DNA of 64,000 nt from Caldisericales bacterium (GCA_012517765.1 JAAYUI010000004.1:1-64000); one strand, 5' to 3'. Numbered from the stretch's first letter, positions 9,245 to 18,648 are shown. The notes: generated from the sequence alone by a model not told the origin. Translations and numbers: made by a program.

Positions 9245-9273
9245 TTGACACTAAACGGTTTCGCAGCTAACAT
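9245..9273 (+). promoter_or_regulatory. Candidate promoter of the TPR-Roadblock-rsmI-sbcDC unit
   Basis: A consensus -35 box TTGACA (9245-9250), a 17-base spacer, and TAACAT (9268-9273). The predicted start lies only about 5 bases before the ATG at 9285, so the leader would be almost absent; no SD is visible there. Confidence 0.45.
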
Positions 9274-9284
9274 TTACCTTTAGA

Positions 9285-10727
9285 ATGAAATCAGACCTCC
9301 AAACATCTGTTGGCCTGACTGCCAGGATGCCGTATCGCCTTGGTTTCAAGGCCGCGGTCGCTGGGGTCTGCGCCTCAGAAGGTGACCTGGAAACATCATA
9401 CAAGTTGCTCCTCGAATGCCTTTTGCTAAACCCCAATTTCATACCGGCCCAGGAGACCATCGCCGTAAACAGGCTCCTTGCCAGCGAGCCAGCTATTGCG
9501 CTGAGGGAGTTCAAAAACGTCCTTCACACAAACCCGTCCTCAAGGGTGGGGCTCTGGGGCAAGGGATTGACGCTCTGCATACTGGGAAAACACGAGGATG
9601 CGCTTGATACAATCCTGGAAATGGCCGAAAACCAGGAGATGTCAGGGGCTGGTTTGGGCCTGCTTAAAAAATACTTCGGGATTGAAGAAAGTACGACCCT
9701 CAAAGTTTCCTCTGTAGTGAAATCATTCACGGAAAATCTTTCCAGCAACAGATCAAAAACAGCTTTTGATCTGATCAAGGACATTGGCCAGTCAGACCAG
9801 AGCGCAAGGCTCAAATTGATACTCTCCGACTTCCTGTTTTCAAGAGGCGAGAGAAAAACAGCCAAAAGCCTCCTTGAAAAAATGCTGGATGTTCACCCGT
9901 ATTATCCCGGTCTTCTGTACAAGCTTGCAAAAACAAGCAAATCCGAGGGCGAAGACTCCCAGGCACTGGAATTTTTGCAGACAGTGGCCGATTGTGAGCC
10001 AGCACACCCTGATCCGGATGGAATCTCGTCTCTTGTGCAATCATCATTCGCGCAACCCGAAGATATTGAAGATCTAAGGGTCCTCAGGCAATGGTGCATT
10101 GATGTAATAAAAAACACCTGCATCGGTGTTAAAAAACATGAAGAACCACAATTGCAACCCATTTCACAACAACCCCCCGAGGTACCCATAAGCTCCGCAG
10201 ATGTGATAGAAATCGAGAAGAAGCTTGAAGAGGCACAACCAGTAATCCCAGAACCACAACCTGAAGAAACTGTTGAAGCAGAGCCACAACAAACATTATT
10301 TGGTGAAGAAGAGCCACCTTCCCGGGAGTACCAGGAAAAGCAACTCGAACGAACAAGAAAAATCCTGGAAGAAGCAAGAAAAATGCTTGACCAGACAAAA
10401 CATGTCCAGGAAGAGCCACGAGGAGAAGTTGGAGCCAATCAAAATCCAGCTGAAGAAGAACAAAAGGATGCCCAATCAAGAGAAAAAAATGAAGTCTTTG
10501 AGGCCACCATCGTTGAACTGGAAGTACGCATCGACGAGGATATTCCATCTGAACCGGTAATAATAGAGGGCGGACCCAAAAGAATCGTTCTCCCAACTTC
10601 AGACCTTGAACCAGAACTAAGCGAATCAAGGGCCTGGTCAATGCTTCGCGATGGGGAAGCAGAAGAGGCTTTCCTCATGTTCTCAAAACTCCTAAGAAAA
10701 GAGGCCGGCATTGAGTCTGACCAGTGA
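9285..10727 (+). CDS. TPR-like repeat protein with acidic, low-complexity C-terminal region
   Basis: 480 residues without signal peptide. The first 240 residues are helical repeats with TPR character (for example GVCASEGDLETSYKLLLECL, KGLTLCILGKHEDALDTIL, DFLFSRGERKTAKSLLEKML, KTSKSEGEDSQALEFLQTV). Residues of about 280-440 are rich in Glu, Gln and Pro with a coiled-coil stretch around EKQLERTRKILEEARKMLDQ. A last TPR-like helix pair is at the C-terminus. TPR modules mediate protein-protein contact. It is the first gene of a five-gene unit and overlaps the next gene by 17 bases, so the next product, a Roadblock-like protein, is a natural partner. Specific function unknown. Confidence 0.8.
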   Translation: MKSDLQTSVGLTARMPYRLGFKAAVAGVCASEGDLETSYKLLLECLLLNPNFIPAQETIAVNRLLASEPAIALREFKNVLHTNPSSRVGLWGKGLTLCILGKHEDALDTILEMAENQEMSGAGLGLLKKYFGIEESTTLKVSSVVKSFTENLSSNRSKTAFDLIKDIGQSDQSARLKLILSDFLFSRGERKTAKSLLEKMLDVHPYYPGLLYKLAKTSKSEGEDSQALEFLQTVADCEPAHPDPDGISSLVQSSFAQPEDIEDLRVLRQWCIDVIKNTCIGVKKHEEPQLQPISQQPPEVPISSADVIEIEKKLEEAQPVIPEPQPEETVEAEPQQTLFGEEEPPSREYQEKQLERTRKILEEARKMLDQTKHVQEEPRGEVGANQNPAEEEQKDAQSREKNEVFEATIVELEVRIDEDIPSEPVIIEGGPKRIVLPTSDLEPELSESRAWSMLRDGEAEEAFLMFSKLLRKEAGIESDQ

Positions 10728-11043
10728 ACTCGAGGAATTGAAGGGTTTTAAAGACTTCCTGATTCTCGACGAACAGGGCAAGGTGCTCCTCCGTCAGACA
10801 AAAGGAGCCGGTTTCTCGCAAGGAGTGCTCTCCGGCTATCTTGCATCGGTGTACTCCATTGCCGACAGAACCACGATGCCCTTCACAAGCAACATCGCCG
10901 AGATTTCCTTCGATGGTGAGGGAGGATCTGTCCTCGTTATGAAGGGAAAAGACAAATACTTCATGCTCCTGCTCGAGGGCACACCGTCAATGGGAATAGC
11001 AAGACTAAAACTCCGGATGCTGGTGGACAACTACGAGCAATGA
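10711..11043 (+). CDS. Roadblock/LC7-like small protein
   Basis: 110 residues. The pattern LEELKGFKDFLILDEQGKVL, then a central GVLSGYLASVYSIADR, FDGEGGSVLVMKGKDKYFMLLLE and an amphipathic last helix fits the Roadblock/LC7 (MglB-like) fold, which dimerises and often partners small GTPases or scaffolds. Start is probably TTG at 10711 because no ATG or GTG lies nearby in frame; it overlaps the TPR gene by 17 bases, and its stop overlaps the rsmI start (ATGA). Fold assignment is from pattern only; no GTPase gene is in this operon. Confidence 0.6.
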   Translation: MSLTSELEELKGFKDFLILDEQGKVLLRQTKGAGFSQGVLSGYLASVYSIADRTTMPFTSNIAEISFDGEGGSVLVMKGKDKYFMLLLEGTPSMGIARLKLRMLVDNYEQ

Positions 11044-11738
11044 CCGGAACAATATTTGTTTGCGCAACACCAATCGGCAATCTCGATGATGCTTCGCCAA
11101 GACTCATACAGACCCTTTCCCGGTGCCCGGTCATCATGGCCGAGGACACAAGAAGGACACTGAAGCTCCTGACCCATTTTGGCATAAAGGCACAACTCTT
11201 CCCATTGCACATTCACAATGAATCCATTTCCTCAAACAAGGCATTACAGATCCTCATGATGGGGCAAAATATAGCCATCGTCTCAGATGCCGGAGTGCCG
11301 ACCCTCGCCGATCCAGGCCAGACTCTTGTTGATATGGCAATCAACCACGGGATAAAAGTGGTTCCTATCCCCGGACCATCTGCTATCACAACAGCGCTTT
11401 CTGTTTCCGGCTTTTTTGCCCAGACGTTCACGTTTAGAAACTTCCTCCCCAGAAAACCGGGCGCCCTTGGCAAGGTGCTCCAGAAGATAGCCCAAGAGGG
11501 CAGGACAACGGTTGTTTTTGAGTCCCCTTTCAGGATGCTTGCCCTGCTGGAATCGATTTGCCAGAACATCCCTGATTGTCAGCTCCTGGTATGCAAGGAG
11601 ATGACGAAAATCCACGAAGAATATTTCAGGGGCACGCCAAAAGAAGCACTTGAAAGGCAAAAAAACATACAGCCAAAAGGCGAGTACACGGTCGTCATAG
11701 GTTTTCCCAACCAGCAAGCAGAAGATGAGCAGGATTAA
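11040..11738 (+). CDS. rsmI: 16S rRNA (cytidine-1402-2'-O)-methyltransferase RsmI
   Basis: A 232-residue tetrapyrrole-methylase-fold enzyme that 2'-O-methylates C1402 in the decoding centre of 16S rRNA using S-adenosylmethionine. The signature segments are present: IFVCATPIGNLDD at the N-terminus, MAEDTRRTLKLL, HIHNES, VSDAGVPTLADPG, and PIPGPSAITTALSVSG. It is slightly shorter than the E. coli enzyme (about 286), lacking the extra C-terminal domain. Start ATG overlaps the preceding stop (ATGA) and the end overlaps sbcD by 14 bases. Confidence 0.95.
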   Translation: MTGTIFVCATPIGNLDDASPRLIQTLSRCPVIMAEDTRRTLKLLTHFGIKAQLFPLHIHNESISSNKALQILMMGQNIAIVSDAGVPTLADPGQTLVDMAINHGIKVVPIPGPSAITTALSVSGFFAQTFTFRNFLPRKPGALGKVLQKIAQEGRTTVVFESPFRMLALLESICQNIPDCQLLVCKEMTKIHEEYFRGTPKEALERQKNIQPKGEYTVVIGFPNQQAEDEQD

Positions 11739-13227
11739 AGTTTTGCACACTGCCGACCTCCACCTTGGGGTCGAGACATACGGCGTTACAGGCCAAGATG
11801 GAATCAACAGCCGGATCAAGGACTACCTCGAAACACTCGACTGGCTCGTCCTGCAAGCAAAATCGCTTGATTGTGACGCTTTTCTTGTGGCAGGAGACAT
11901 TTTTGACAATGAACGCCCAACCAATTATGTCATATCTGAATTTGCCAAAAGAATACGAAATCTTGTCGATTCATCAATTACGGTCATCCTGACCCCTGGC
12001 AACCACGAAACCTCATCATCTTCGAGGGTGCCTTCTGCACTCGAAGTTTTCAGGGCGCTACGCCCACAAAAGGACGGCACTGAAATAGCTTGCCGTGTGC
12101 TGGGTTGCCAGCCCTTAAGGCCAGGAGACACCGAAACAATGGGCGGGATCTCAACCGTGCCCACAAAATCAGGCAATCTGCAGATTCTCGCCATGCCATA
12201 TCCGAGAAGGTCGGAGATACTCACTTCCGAACAAATGAAAAACAGGGGCAGGGAAGAGGTCAAAAAACTTGCCGCAACAATATTTCTGGATCGCATCCAG
12301 GAGTTGGCAAGGAAGGCCCTCCCTGGACTCCCGACAATCTTTGTTGGCCACTTCGGCATAAAAGAGGCCGAGCTCAGGCCGGGTGTAAAGGGCTACCTGG
12401 CAGATGACGTAATAATTTCCACATACGACCTGATGTCAAAACTCTCGGATTCGCAGGCAAAATTTGGATATGTAGCACTTGGACATTACCACAGCCCGCA
12501 GATGCCCAGCCCAAACCTTGTCGCGCCATCACTTGACGAGGACATGGACGGCGAGGCATCGGTTTTGTGTGGAACAAATCCTTGCAGGGATTGGGAGCTC
12601 TTATCAAATGAAACAGTGGCGCCTGACCCTGATTCACTGTTCAGGGATGGCAAGCCTGTAAGAAAAATACAGATGGCATACAGTGGCGCCCCAAGCAGGA
12701 GAGACTTTTCCGACGGCGCCAGGACAAGAATGTACATGGAGCTTGACCTGACACCGGAAGGGTCGTCTGGAAAATGCCGTAAGGTCGAACACTCAAGGTC
12801 GCTCAGGCAATTGACTGTTGACAATGCACTGAACTGGAAGGAAGAGCTTGAAGCAAAATTTCTCAAGTCGGAATTCTGGCGCCAGCCTTACGAGTATGCA
12901 ACAACAGGATGTGATCAGGAGCAGATCGAAAAAACAATGAAGGGGCCGCTTCCCATTTTCAGGCTCAGACTACCGGAAGAGGCAAGGCCAATATGGCCAG
13001 CCATCAAATCCTGGCTTGATACCTTGCCAATGTTCGACAAGATAATAACGCCATATTACAAACCATCTGTCAGGGAATCTCAAAAAGCAGTCATCACCCA
13101 GACCGAATCGCCTGTGGAGGCCGTAAAATCGTACCTGGACTCTCTCCAGGACGACTTTTCGAGGACCAACAGGGCAAGGATACAGGAAGAAGCAGAACGG
13201 ATTATGCAGGAAGCAAGGGTGGTGTAA
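11725..13227 (+). CDS. sbcD: DNA repair exonuclease SbcCD, nuclease subunit SbcD (Mre11-like)
   Basis: 500 residues. Metallophosphoesterase motifs of Mre11/SbcD are clear: HTADLHLG (8-15, D11/H13), GDIFDN (57-62), PGNHE (91-95), then VGHFGIKEAE and ALGHYHSP. It would be the Mn-dependent nuclease that processes DNA ends and hairpins together with SbcC. It is longer than the usual 340-420 residues because of an extended C-terminal region (helices that normally bind the SbcC coiled coil). It overlaps rsmI by 14 bases, and sbcC begins immediately after its stop. Confidence 0.92.
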   Translation: MSRIKVLHTADLHLGVETYGVTGQDGINSRIKDYLETLDWLVLQAKSLDCDAFLVAGDIFDNERPTNYVISEFAKRIRNLVDSSITVILTPGNHETSSSSRVPSALEVFRALRPQKDGTEIACRVLGCQPLRPGDTETMGGISTVPTKSGNLQILAMPYPRRSEILTSEQMKNRGREEVKKLAATIFLDRIQELARKALPGLPTIFVGHFGIKEAELRPGVKGYLADDVIISTYDLMSKLSDSQAKFGYVALGHYHSPQMPSPNLVAPSLDEDMDGEASVLCGTNPCRDWELLSNETVAPDPDSLFRDGKPVRKIQMAYSGAPSRRDFSDGARTRMYMELDLTPEGSSGKCRKVEHSRSLRQLTVDNALNWKEELEAKFLKSEFWRQPYEYATTGCDQEQIEKTMKGPLPIFRLRLPEEARPIWPAIKSWLDTLPMFDKIITPYYKPSVRESQKAVITQTESPVEAVKSYLDSLQDDFSRTNRARIQEEAERIMQEARVV

Positions 13228-13228
13228 T

Positions 13229-16129
13229 CTGGTCCCGATATCGCTAGAGATAACAGATTTCCTCTCCTACAGGGGCTTCCACCAGCTGGATTTTTCATCA
13301 TTCCATGTGGCATCAATAACAGGGATGAACGGCGCCGGCAAATCTGCGATCCTTGATGCCATCACCTGGGCACTATTCGGGCAGGCCAGAAAGCCAACCC
13401 TGATCAGGTCAAAAACCAAATCAGACAGAGAAACGGTCATAAATGATGATGCAAACACTTGCGAAGTCTCGCTCACATTCAGGATTGGACAGAACACCTA
13501 TCTTGTCGACAGGGCCATGGACAGAGGGGGAGCAATAAGGCTCCAGTTCAAACAAATCACCCGCGACGGCGAAAACGACCTTCGCGGAAAAAGCACCCCG
13601 GAGACCGACCAGGCAATTGAAAAGGAGCTTGGTTTTACATACGAAGTTTTTGCTTCATCATCCTTCATCACCCAGGGCGACAGCGCACGCTTCATGGAGG
13701 CAAAACCCAAAGAAAGAAGGGAGATACTTGCCCAGATACTCCAGCTGGACAAATACACTTCATGCAAGGAAATTGCTGATTCAAGATTAAAATCGCTCAA
13801 GGAAGAAACATCGGCCCAAAAAGCCCTGCTTGAAGACAAATCAAAAATATCGGAAAAAATACCCCAGATCGAATCCGATCTTGCACAGGCAGAATACGAT
13901 CTGAACAGCGCAGAAAGGCAATGGGAAGAGTGCAGGAAAAACCTTGAATCGCTGAGAAAAAATCTCAGCCTGTCAGAAGCAAAACGAAAAACGCTCGAAG
14001 AAACAAAAGCCAGAGCGGCAAAGCTCGAAAGGGAGCTTGGGGAAACAGCAGACTCGATTGCAGAGCTGGACGGCAGAATTTCCCAGTACAGAAAATTGCT
14101 GGAAAACGAATCACAGGTAAATCTTGGCTTCGAAAAACTAGGCCAAAAAAGGCGAGAGCTTGAGAAACTGACAGAAAAAGAGGCGAGGGTATCGGCCCTC
14201 GAAAGAGCCAAAACACAAGCACAGGCAAAAATTGATATCAAGGCAAAAGAACTTGAAACAAGACTTGTCCAACTCTCGACCCAGATCGACGAGTCATTGA
14301 AGGCGCAAACAATGCTCGAGGGCCTGCAGAAAGAAGCTGGCAGGCTCACGGAAGAAAAAGCAAGGATCATCAAAATAAAGGAAGAAAAACACTCCTGGGA
14401 CCTTTCCATCCAGCAGGTAAAAAATGCACTCGCCGGTGCCGAGAAAAAATTTACAGAACAACAAGCAAGGCTGGAAAAGACCACAAAACTGGCAGGGGTG
14501 GAAAAAGCCTCGGAAATTGATAGCACGCTGGGCAAAATAGATGAATTGCAATCTGGCATCCCGGCACTCGAAGAAGAAATTGCCTCAATAAAAAAATCCA
14601 TTTCAGATGCCGAGGGCAAAAAAGCAACAGCAAATGCAGAGATTGACCATCTTGAAAAGGAAATCCAGGTCCTTGGCGAAGGCGAGACAGGAAAATGCCC
14701 GTTGTGCGGCCAGGAGCTGCCTTCTGGCGGATCAGCAAAGCTTGTTGAAGAGAAAAGGGCAAAAATCGGGGAATGCAAAATCAGCCTTCAGGACATAAAC
14801 GAAAAAATTGACCCTATAAAGCAATCACTGGCAAGTGCGGAGAAGAAGCTTGACCTGGCAAAACAATCGGTGGGGAAAATACCCCTCCTTGAACAAGCGA
14901 TGTCAATTTCGTCAGAATCAGAGCAGATCTCACAAGAGCTTGAAGAAAAGCGTAAATCGTTTGAAGAGGTCCAAAGAGGGTTTTTGTTGTTTGAAGAAAC
15001 AAATGGTCTGACCCTTAAACAGGAAGCCCAGATTTTGGCCCAGTATGAGGCAATCTCAAAACAGCTGACACTTACGGCAGAGAAGGCCTCAAAAATTGAG
15101 AACCTGAAAGAGCAGGAGGCTTCACTCCAAAAAGAATTCATCTCAAAATCTTTTGCAAAAGAAGAACTCGAACTGGTTGAAAAAACCAAAAAAGAAATTG
15201 AAGCCGAAGGATTTGACCAGATGGAGCTCTCACAGGTAAAAAAGGCAGTTTCGGAGTTAGAGCCTTTCGCCCACCAAAAAACGGAACTTGAAGTGGCAAA
15301 AGCCAGTCTTGCGGGTGCTACCGAGCAATCCGAGACCGCAAAGAAAAGATTCTCCTCAATAAACAACGAAATTGCAGAATCCCAGAAACTGCTGCTTGAG
15401 TTTGGGGACGCAGAAAGGGAATACCAGGAGGCCATTCAGAAAACAGGTACCGAAGAGCAGAGGGAAAAACTGCTCCAGAAACAGAGAGACCAGATGTTCT
15501 CCGGCAGGAATGTACTAACCAAAAGTTTGGAGGATGCAAAAAGAGCGCTGGAGGAATCGTCACAAATCCAGGAAAAACTGGTGACTCTTGAAAAAGACCA
15601 GAGAATTTTTGAACGGGTAAAGGAAATGTTTGGAATTGATGGCATCCCCTCAAGGGTGCTCCAGGGTGTTGCTCCACAGCTTGAAGAGATCGCAAATTCT
15701 GTGCTCCAGAGAATTTCACAGGGGCACACGGGATCAGAATCGCTAAGAATGGAGATAAAGCTGGAAAGGGAATCCAAGGACAAATCGCTCTCAACACTTG
15801 ACGTGATCCTCACAGACGGCCAGACAGCAAGACCATACGAGCTTTTTTCCGGAGGGGAAAGATTCAGGGCCGATTTTGCAATCAGGCTGGCACTTTCAAA
15901 GCTCCTTGCACAGAGGGCCGGTGCAAAGCTCCAGACGCTCGTTGTGGATGAGGGGTTTGGAACGCAGGACAGTGAGGGTATAAAGAGGCTGGTCGAGGCG
16001 ATAAACGAGATGTCTTCAGATTTTGAGAAAATACTTGTAGTTTCACATGTTGAAGAGATGAGAAACAGCTTTGAGAGGAAAATACTCGTGACGCGTGATG
16101 ACGACGGATCACACTTTGAGGTTGTTTAG
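13229..16129 (+). CDS. sbcC: DNA repair exonuclease SbcCD, ATPase subunit SbcC (Rad50-like)
   Basis: About 966 residues. The frame has no ATG, GTG or TTG between the sbcD stop (13225-13227) and 13307, yet the codons before 13307 encode the expected Rad50 N-terminus (PISLEITDFLSYRGFHQLDF), so translation must start upstream; CTG at 13229 is my best guess, with AGGGTGG in front of it. Landmarks: Walker A TGMNGAGKS, zinc hook CPLCGQ (codons at 14696-14710) between two long coiled coils, ABC signature FSGGERFRADFAIRLALS, Walker B TLVVDEGFGTQD and VVSHVEE. It tethers DNA ends and drives SbcD by ATP hydrolysis. Confidence 0.93.
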   Translation: MVPISLEITDFLSYRGFHQLDFSSFHVASITGMNGAGKSAILDAITWALFGQARKPTLIRSKTKSDRETVINDDANTCEVSLTFRIGQNTYLVDRAMDRGGAIRLQFKQITRDGENDLRGKSTPETDQAIEKELGFTYEVFASSSFITQGDSARFMEAKPKERREILAQILQLDKYTSCKEIADSRLKSLKEETSAQKALLEDKSKISEKIPQIESDLAQAEYDLNSAERQWEECRKNLESLRKNLSLSEAKRKTLEETKARAAKLERELGETADSIAELDGRISQYRKLLENESQVNLGFEKLGQKRRELEKLTEKEARVSALERAKTQAQAKIDIKAKELETRLVQLSTQIDESLKAQTMLEGLQKEAGRLTEEKARIIKIKEEKHSWDLSIQQVKNALAGAEKKFTEQQARLEKTTKLAGVEKASEIDSTLGKIDELQSGIPALEEEIASIKKSISDAEGKKATANAEIDHLEKEIQVLGEGETGKCPLCGQELPSGGSAKLVEEKRAKIGECKISLQDINEKIDPIKQSLASAEKKLDLAKQSVGKIPLLEQAMSISSESEQISQELEEKRKSFEEVQRGFLLFEETNGLTLKQEAQILAQYEAISKQLTLTAEKASKIENLKEQEASLQKEFISKSFAKEELELVEKTKKEIEAEGFDQMELSQVKKAVSELEPFAHQKTELEVAKASLAGATEQSETAKKRFSSINNEIAESQKLLLEFGDAEREYQEAIQKTGTEEQREKLLQKQRDQMFSGRNVLTKSLEDAKRALEESSQIQEKLVTLEKDQRIFERVKEMFGIDGIPSRVLQGVAPQLEEIANSVLQRISQGHTGSESLRMEIKLERESKDKSLSTLDVILTDGQTARPYELFSGGERFRADFAIRLALSKLLAQRAGAKLQTLVVDEGFGTQDSEGIKRLVEAINEMSSDFEKILVVSHVEEMRNSFERKILVTRDDDGSHFEVV

Positions 16130-16131
16130 TT

Positions 16132-16611
16132 TTATCCTTTTAGCAATTCCTGAAGTTCTTTGTTATAGTCTTCATTCACCCAGTTTTTTGTGGTGCCCAC
16201 TTTGAAATCAACAAACAAAACAGCATCCTTGAAAACAACTTTTGCTTTTACAGCATCTTTGTAGTTCGAAACAAAGGAACCCTGGACCGCCTGGGATGGA
16301 CTGAGCCCATATTGCGAGTCTTCAAAAGAGCTGTCCTGGGCGCCAAGGACCTTTCCCAAAGCATCATACAAAACAACCGTCCATGAGAACGAGGCTATCA
16401 CCTTGTCTGACATGTTCTGGACCTGCATGTTGAAAAGACCACGCTCCTCGTCGGAGGCCTCAATCGAGAGGAGTGCAACAGGTTTGGTTTTTGCATACTG
16501 GTTTTTTTGGGTCTCCTGGTTAGTTTGCGTTTGATCGGGTGTTGCCTGCCCACAAGCAACAACAAAGATATTTGCAACAATAAGAACCAGAATCAATAAA
16601 ATCTTTCTCAT
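16132..16611 (-). CDS. Small lipoprotein of unknown function
   Basis: 159 residues from ATG 16611. MRKILLILVLIVANIFVVAC is a lipoprotein signal with the lipobox VVAC, so the protein should be anchored in a membrane through the cysteine. A short Gln/Thr-rich linker (QATPDQTQTNQETQKNQ) leads to a beta-rich domain (FNMQVQNMSDKVIASFSWTV, LYDALGKVL) resembling the FxLYD type of extracellular domain. The in-frame TTG eight codons earlier has no SD. The gene is convergent with sbcC, 2 bases apart, and has a promoter whose -10 box lies 7 bases from the ATG. Confidence 0.75.
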   Translation of the reverse strand: MRKILLILVLIVANIFVVACGQATPDQTQTNQETQKNQYAKTKPVALLSIEASDEERGLFNMQVQNMSDKVIASFSWTVVLYDALGKVLGAQDSSFEDSQYGLSPSQAVQGSFVSNYKDAVKAKVVFKDAVLFVDFKVGTTKNWVNEDYNKELQELLKG

Positions 16612-16618
16612 GCTTTTT

Positions 16619-16646
16619 TTTATAAAACCAAACAAGCCAAAGTCAA
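16619..16646 (-). promoter_or_regulatory. Promoter of the lipoprotein gene, leaderless geometry
   Basis: On the minus strand TTGACT (16646-16641), 16-base spacer, TATAAA (16624-16619), then 7 bases to the ATG at 16611. No SD is present. The predicted transcript starts at or next to the A of the ATG. Confidence 0.65.
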
Positions 16647-16843
16647 CTTTTATGTTTTCAGTAACATAAACCCCCTCATTCGAACTCCTGTCTTTTGAAA
16701 CCCTATTTAAGTGAACGGCTATGATAGATACTGCGAATGGCAGATATTAAATTAATGAGAACGTCCGATTATAGCCAATAATCATTGTAAACTTGAAGTT
16801 TTTTTGCTATGGTAAGTTATATTTTGTTGGCGAGGTGACAAAA

Positions 16844-17087
16844 ATGACGGAACAAATGACCGTTAGCTATAAAAAGCTTTGGGAATTATTAATTGACCTC
16901 CACAGAAACAAGGAGGATTTGCAAGCAGCTACGTTTACAAGTCCATCATCAACTCCAAAGCTTTTTAAAAATGAAAAATCAGTATGGACGGTCTTACAAG
17001 GTCTGCTCAGCGCTCGGTATCAATTTCGAAGATATTATTGAATTAGTGCCAGATACAGCTGAGGAGGGGGAGCTGAAAAATGACTAA
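16844..17087 (+). pseudogene. Frameshifted XRE-family (Cro/CI-type) regulator ahead of the restriction operon
   Basis: Two overlapping frames together spell a small HTH regulator. From ATG 16844 (SD GAGGTG) the first frame reads MTEQMTVSYKKLWELLIDLH, then NKEDLQAAT, and SSTPKLFKNE; the conserved end KVCSALGINFEDIIELVPD lies in another frame, which runs to 17087 and overlaps the hsdM start. The joint lies near 17005-17012. Intact family members are about 70 residues and read '..VLlKICeaLnCdigDIvEi.' without a break. Either the gene is decayed, or there is an indel error in the sequence. If functional it would control the downstream hsd operon. Confidence 0.65.
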
Positions 17088-18648
17088 CAATACAAAAGAA
17101 CAGGAACGCTCAGAACTGCACCGCACGATATGGAATATCGCCAATGATTTACGCGGGAGTGTAGATGGCTGGGATTTCAAGCAATATGTGCTTGGAATGA
17201 TGTTTTATCGTTACATATCCGAAAATCTTGCAGGTTACATAAACATCGGCGAATGGGAAGCGGGACACAAGGATTTTGATTATGCAAAGTTGTCCGACCA
17301 GGAAGCAGAACAGGCACGCAAAGACCTTCTCAACACAAAGGGGTTTTTCATACTGCCCAGCGAGCTTTTTGAGAATGTGCGCCGTCGCGCTCCAGGTGAT
17401 GAGAACCTGAACGAAACACTGGAAAAAGTGTTCAAAAATATTGAAGCTTCAGCACTTGGCACCAATAGCGAGGACGACTTTAAGGGTTTGTTTGATGATA
17501 TCGACGTTAACAGCAACAAACTGGGCAGCACAGTGGCAAAGCGCAACGAGAGGCTTGTCAAATTAATGAACGGCGTTGGCGAGATGAAATTGGGTGACTA
17601 CAAGGACAACACCATTGACGCTTTCGGAGATGCCTACGAATTTCTGATGGGCATGTATGCCTCAAATGCAGGGAAGAGCGGTGGCGAATTCTTTACACCG
17701 CAGGAAGTTTCCGAATTGCTCACCCGTCTTGCACTGGTGGGAAAAACCGAGGTCAACAAGGTCTATGACCCTGCCTGTGGCTCTGGCTCCCTGCTTCTAA
17801 AGTTTGCCAAAATTCTCGGAAAAGAAAACGTGCGCCTGGGCTTCTTCGGCCAGGAAATCAACATCACCACCTATAACCTCTGCCGTATCAATATGTTCCT
17901 GCACGATATAGATTATGACAAGTTTGACATCGGCCACGGCGACACGCTGACCGACCCACTGCATTGGGACGATGAGCCGTTTGAAGCTATAGTTTCCAAT
18001 CCACCTTATTCCATCAAGTGGCCCGGTGACAGCGATCCGATTTTGATCAACGACCAGCGCTTTTCACCGGCTGGCGTGCTCGCTCCAAAATCCAAGGCCG
18101 ATCTTGCTTTCATAATGCACAGCCTTTCCTGGCTGGCAACCAGCGGAACGGCGGCGATTGTATGCTTTCCCGGTGTGATGTATCGCGGTGGTGCGGAACA
18201 AAAAATTCGGCAATATCTGATTGACAACAACTACATCGATTGCGTGATCCAGCTGCCGGACAACCTGTTTTACGGCACAAGCATTGCCACCTGCATCATG
18301 GTGCTCAAAAAATCCAAGGCAGAAAACAGCACCCTTTTCATCGACGCGTCAAAGGAGTTCGTCAAGGTTACGAACAACAACAAGTTGAAACAGGAAAATA
18401 TAGATGCCATTCTGGGCGCTTTTACAAGCAGAAAAAGCATGGCGCATTTTTCAAGGCTTGTGCCAAACGCTGATATTGCCGCCCAGGACTACAACCTTTC
18501 GGTCTCCACCTATGTGGAGCAGGAGGACACCAGAGAGAAGATTGATATTGTCACCCTCAATGCTGAAATAGAGAAAATTGTAGCGCGGGAGCAGGTTTTA
18601 CGTGATGAGATTGCCAAAATCATCGCGGAAATAGAGGTGGGCACATGA
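17080..18648 (+). CDS. hsdM: Type I restriction-modification DNA methyltransferase subunit HsdM
   Basis: 522 residues. The N-terminal HsdM helical domain (RTIWNIANDLRGSVDGWDFK) precedes the N6-adenine methylase domain with SAM-binding DPACGSGSL (230-238) and catalytic NPPY (307-310). With HsdS it methylates adenine in a bipartite site, and with HsdR it forms the restriction complex. ATG at 17080 overlaps the end of the regulator remnant, and a purine-rich SD (GAGGAGGGGG) lies upstream. Its TGA overlaps the rhuM start (ATGA). It resembles the HsdM of type IC-like systems. Confidence 0.95.
   Translation: MTNNTKEQERSELHRTIWNIANDLRGSVDGWDFKQYVLGMMFYRYISENLAGYINIGEWEAGHKDFDYAKLSDQEAEQARKDLLNTKGFFILPSELFENVRRRAPGDENLNETLEKVFKNIEASALGTNSEDDFKGLFDDIDVNSNKLGSTVAKRNERLVKLMNGVGEMKLGDYKDNTIDAFGDAYEFLMGMYASNAGKSGGEFFTPQEVSELLTRLALVGKTEVNKVYDPACGSGSLLLKFAKILGKENVRLGFFGQEINITTYNLCRINMFLHDIDYDKFDIGHGDTLTDPLHWDDEPFEAIVSNPPYSIKWPGDSDPILINDQRFSPAGVLAPKSKADLAFIMHSLSWLATSGTAAIVCFPGVMYRGGAEQKIRQYLIDNNYIDCVIQLPDNLFYGTSIATCIMVLKKSKAENSTLFIDASKEFVKVTNNNKLKQENIDAILGAFTSRKSMAHFSRLVPNADIAAQDYNLSVSTYVEQEDTREKIDIVTLNAEIEKIVAREQVLRDEIAKIIAEIEVGT

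Noticed and set aside
13498-15813. Long minus-strand frames (up to 426 codons) opposite sbcC
   Set aside because: They are Ser/Phe-rich shadows caused by the Lys/Glu-rich coiled coils of SbcC; no SD or homology.
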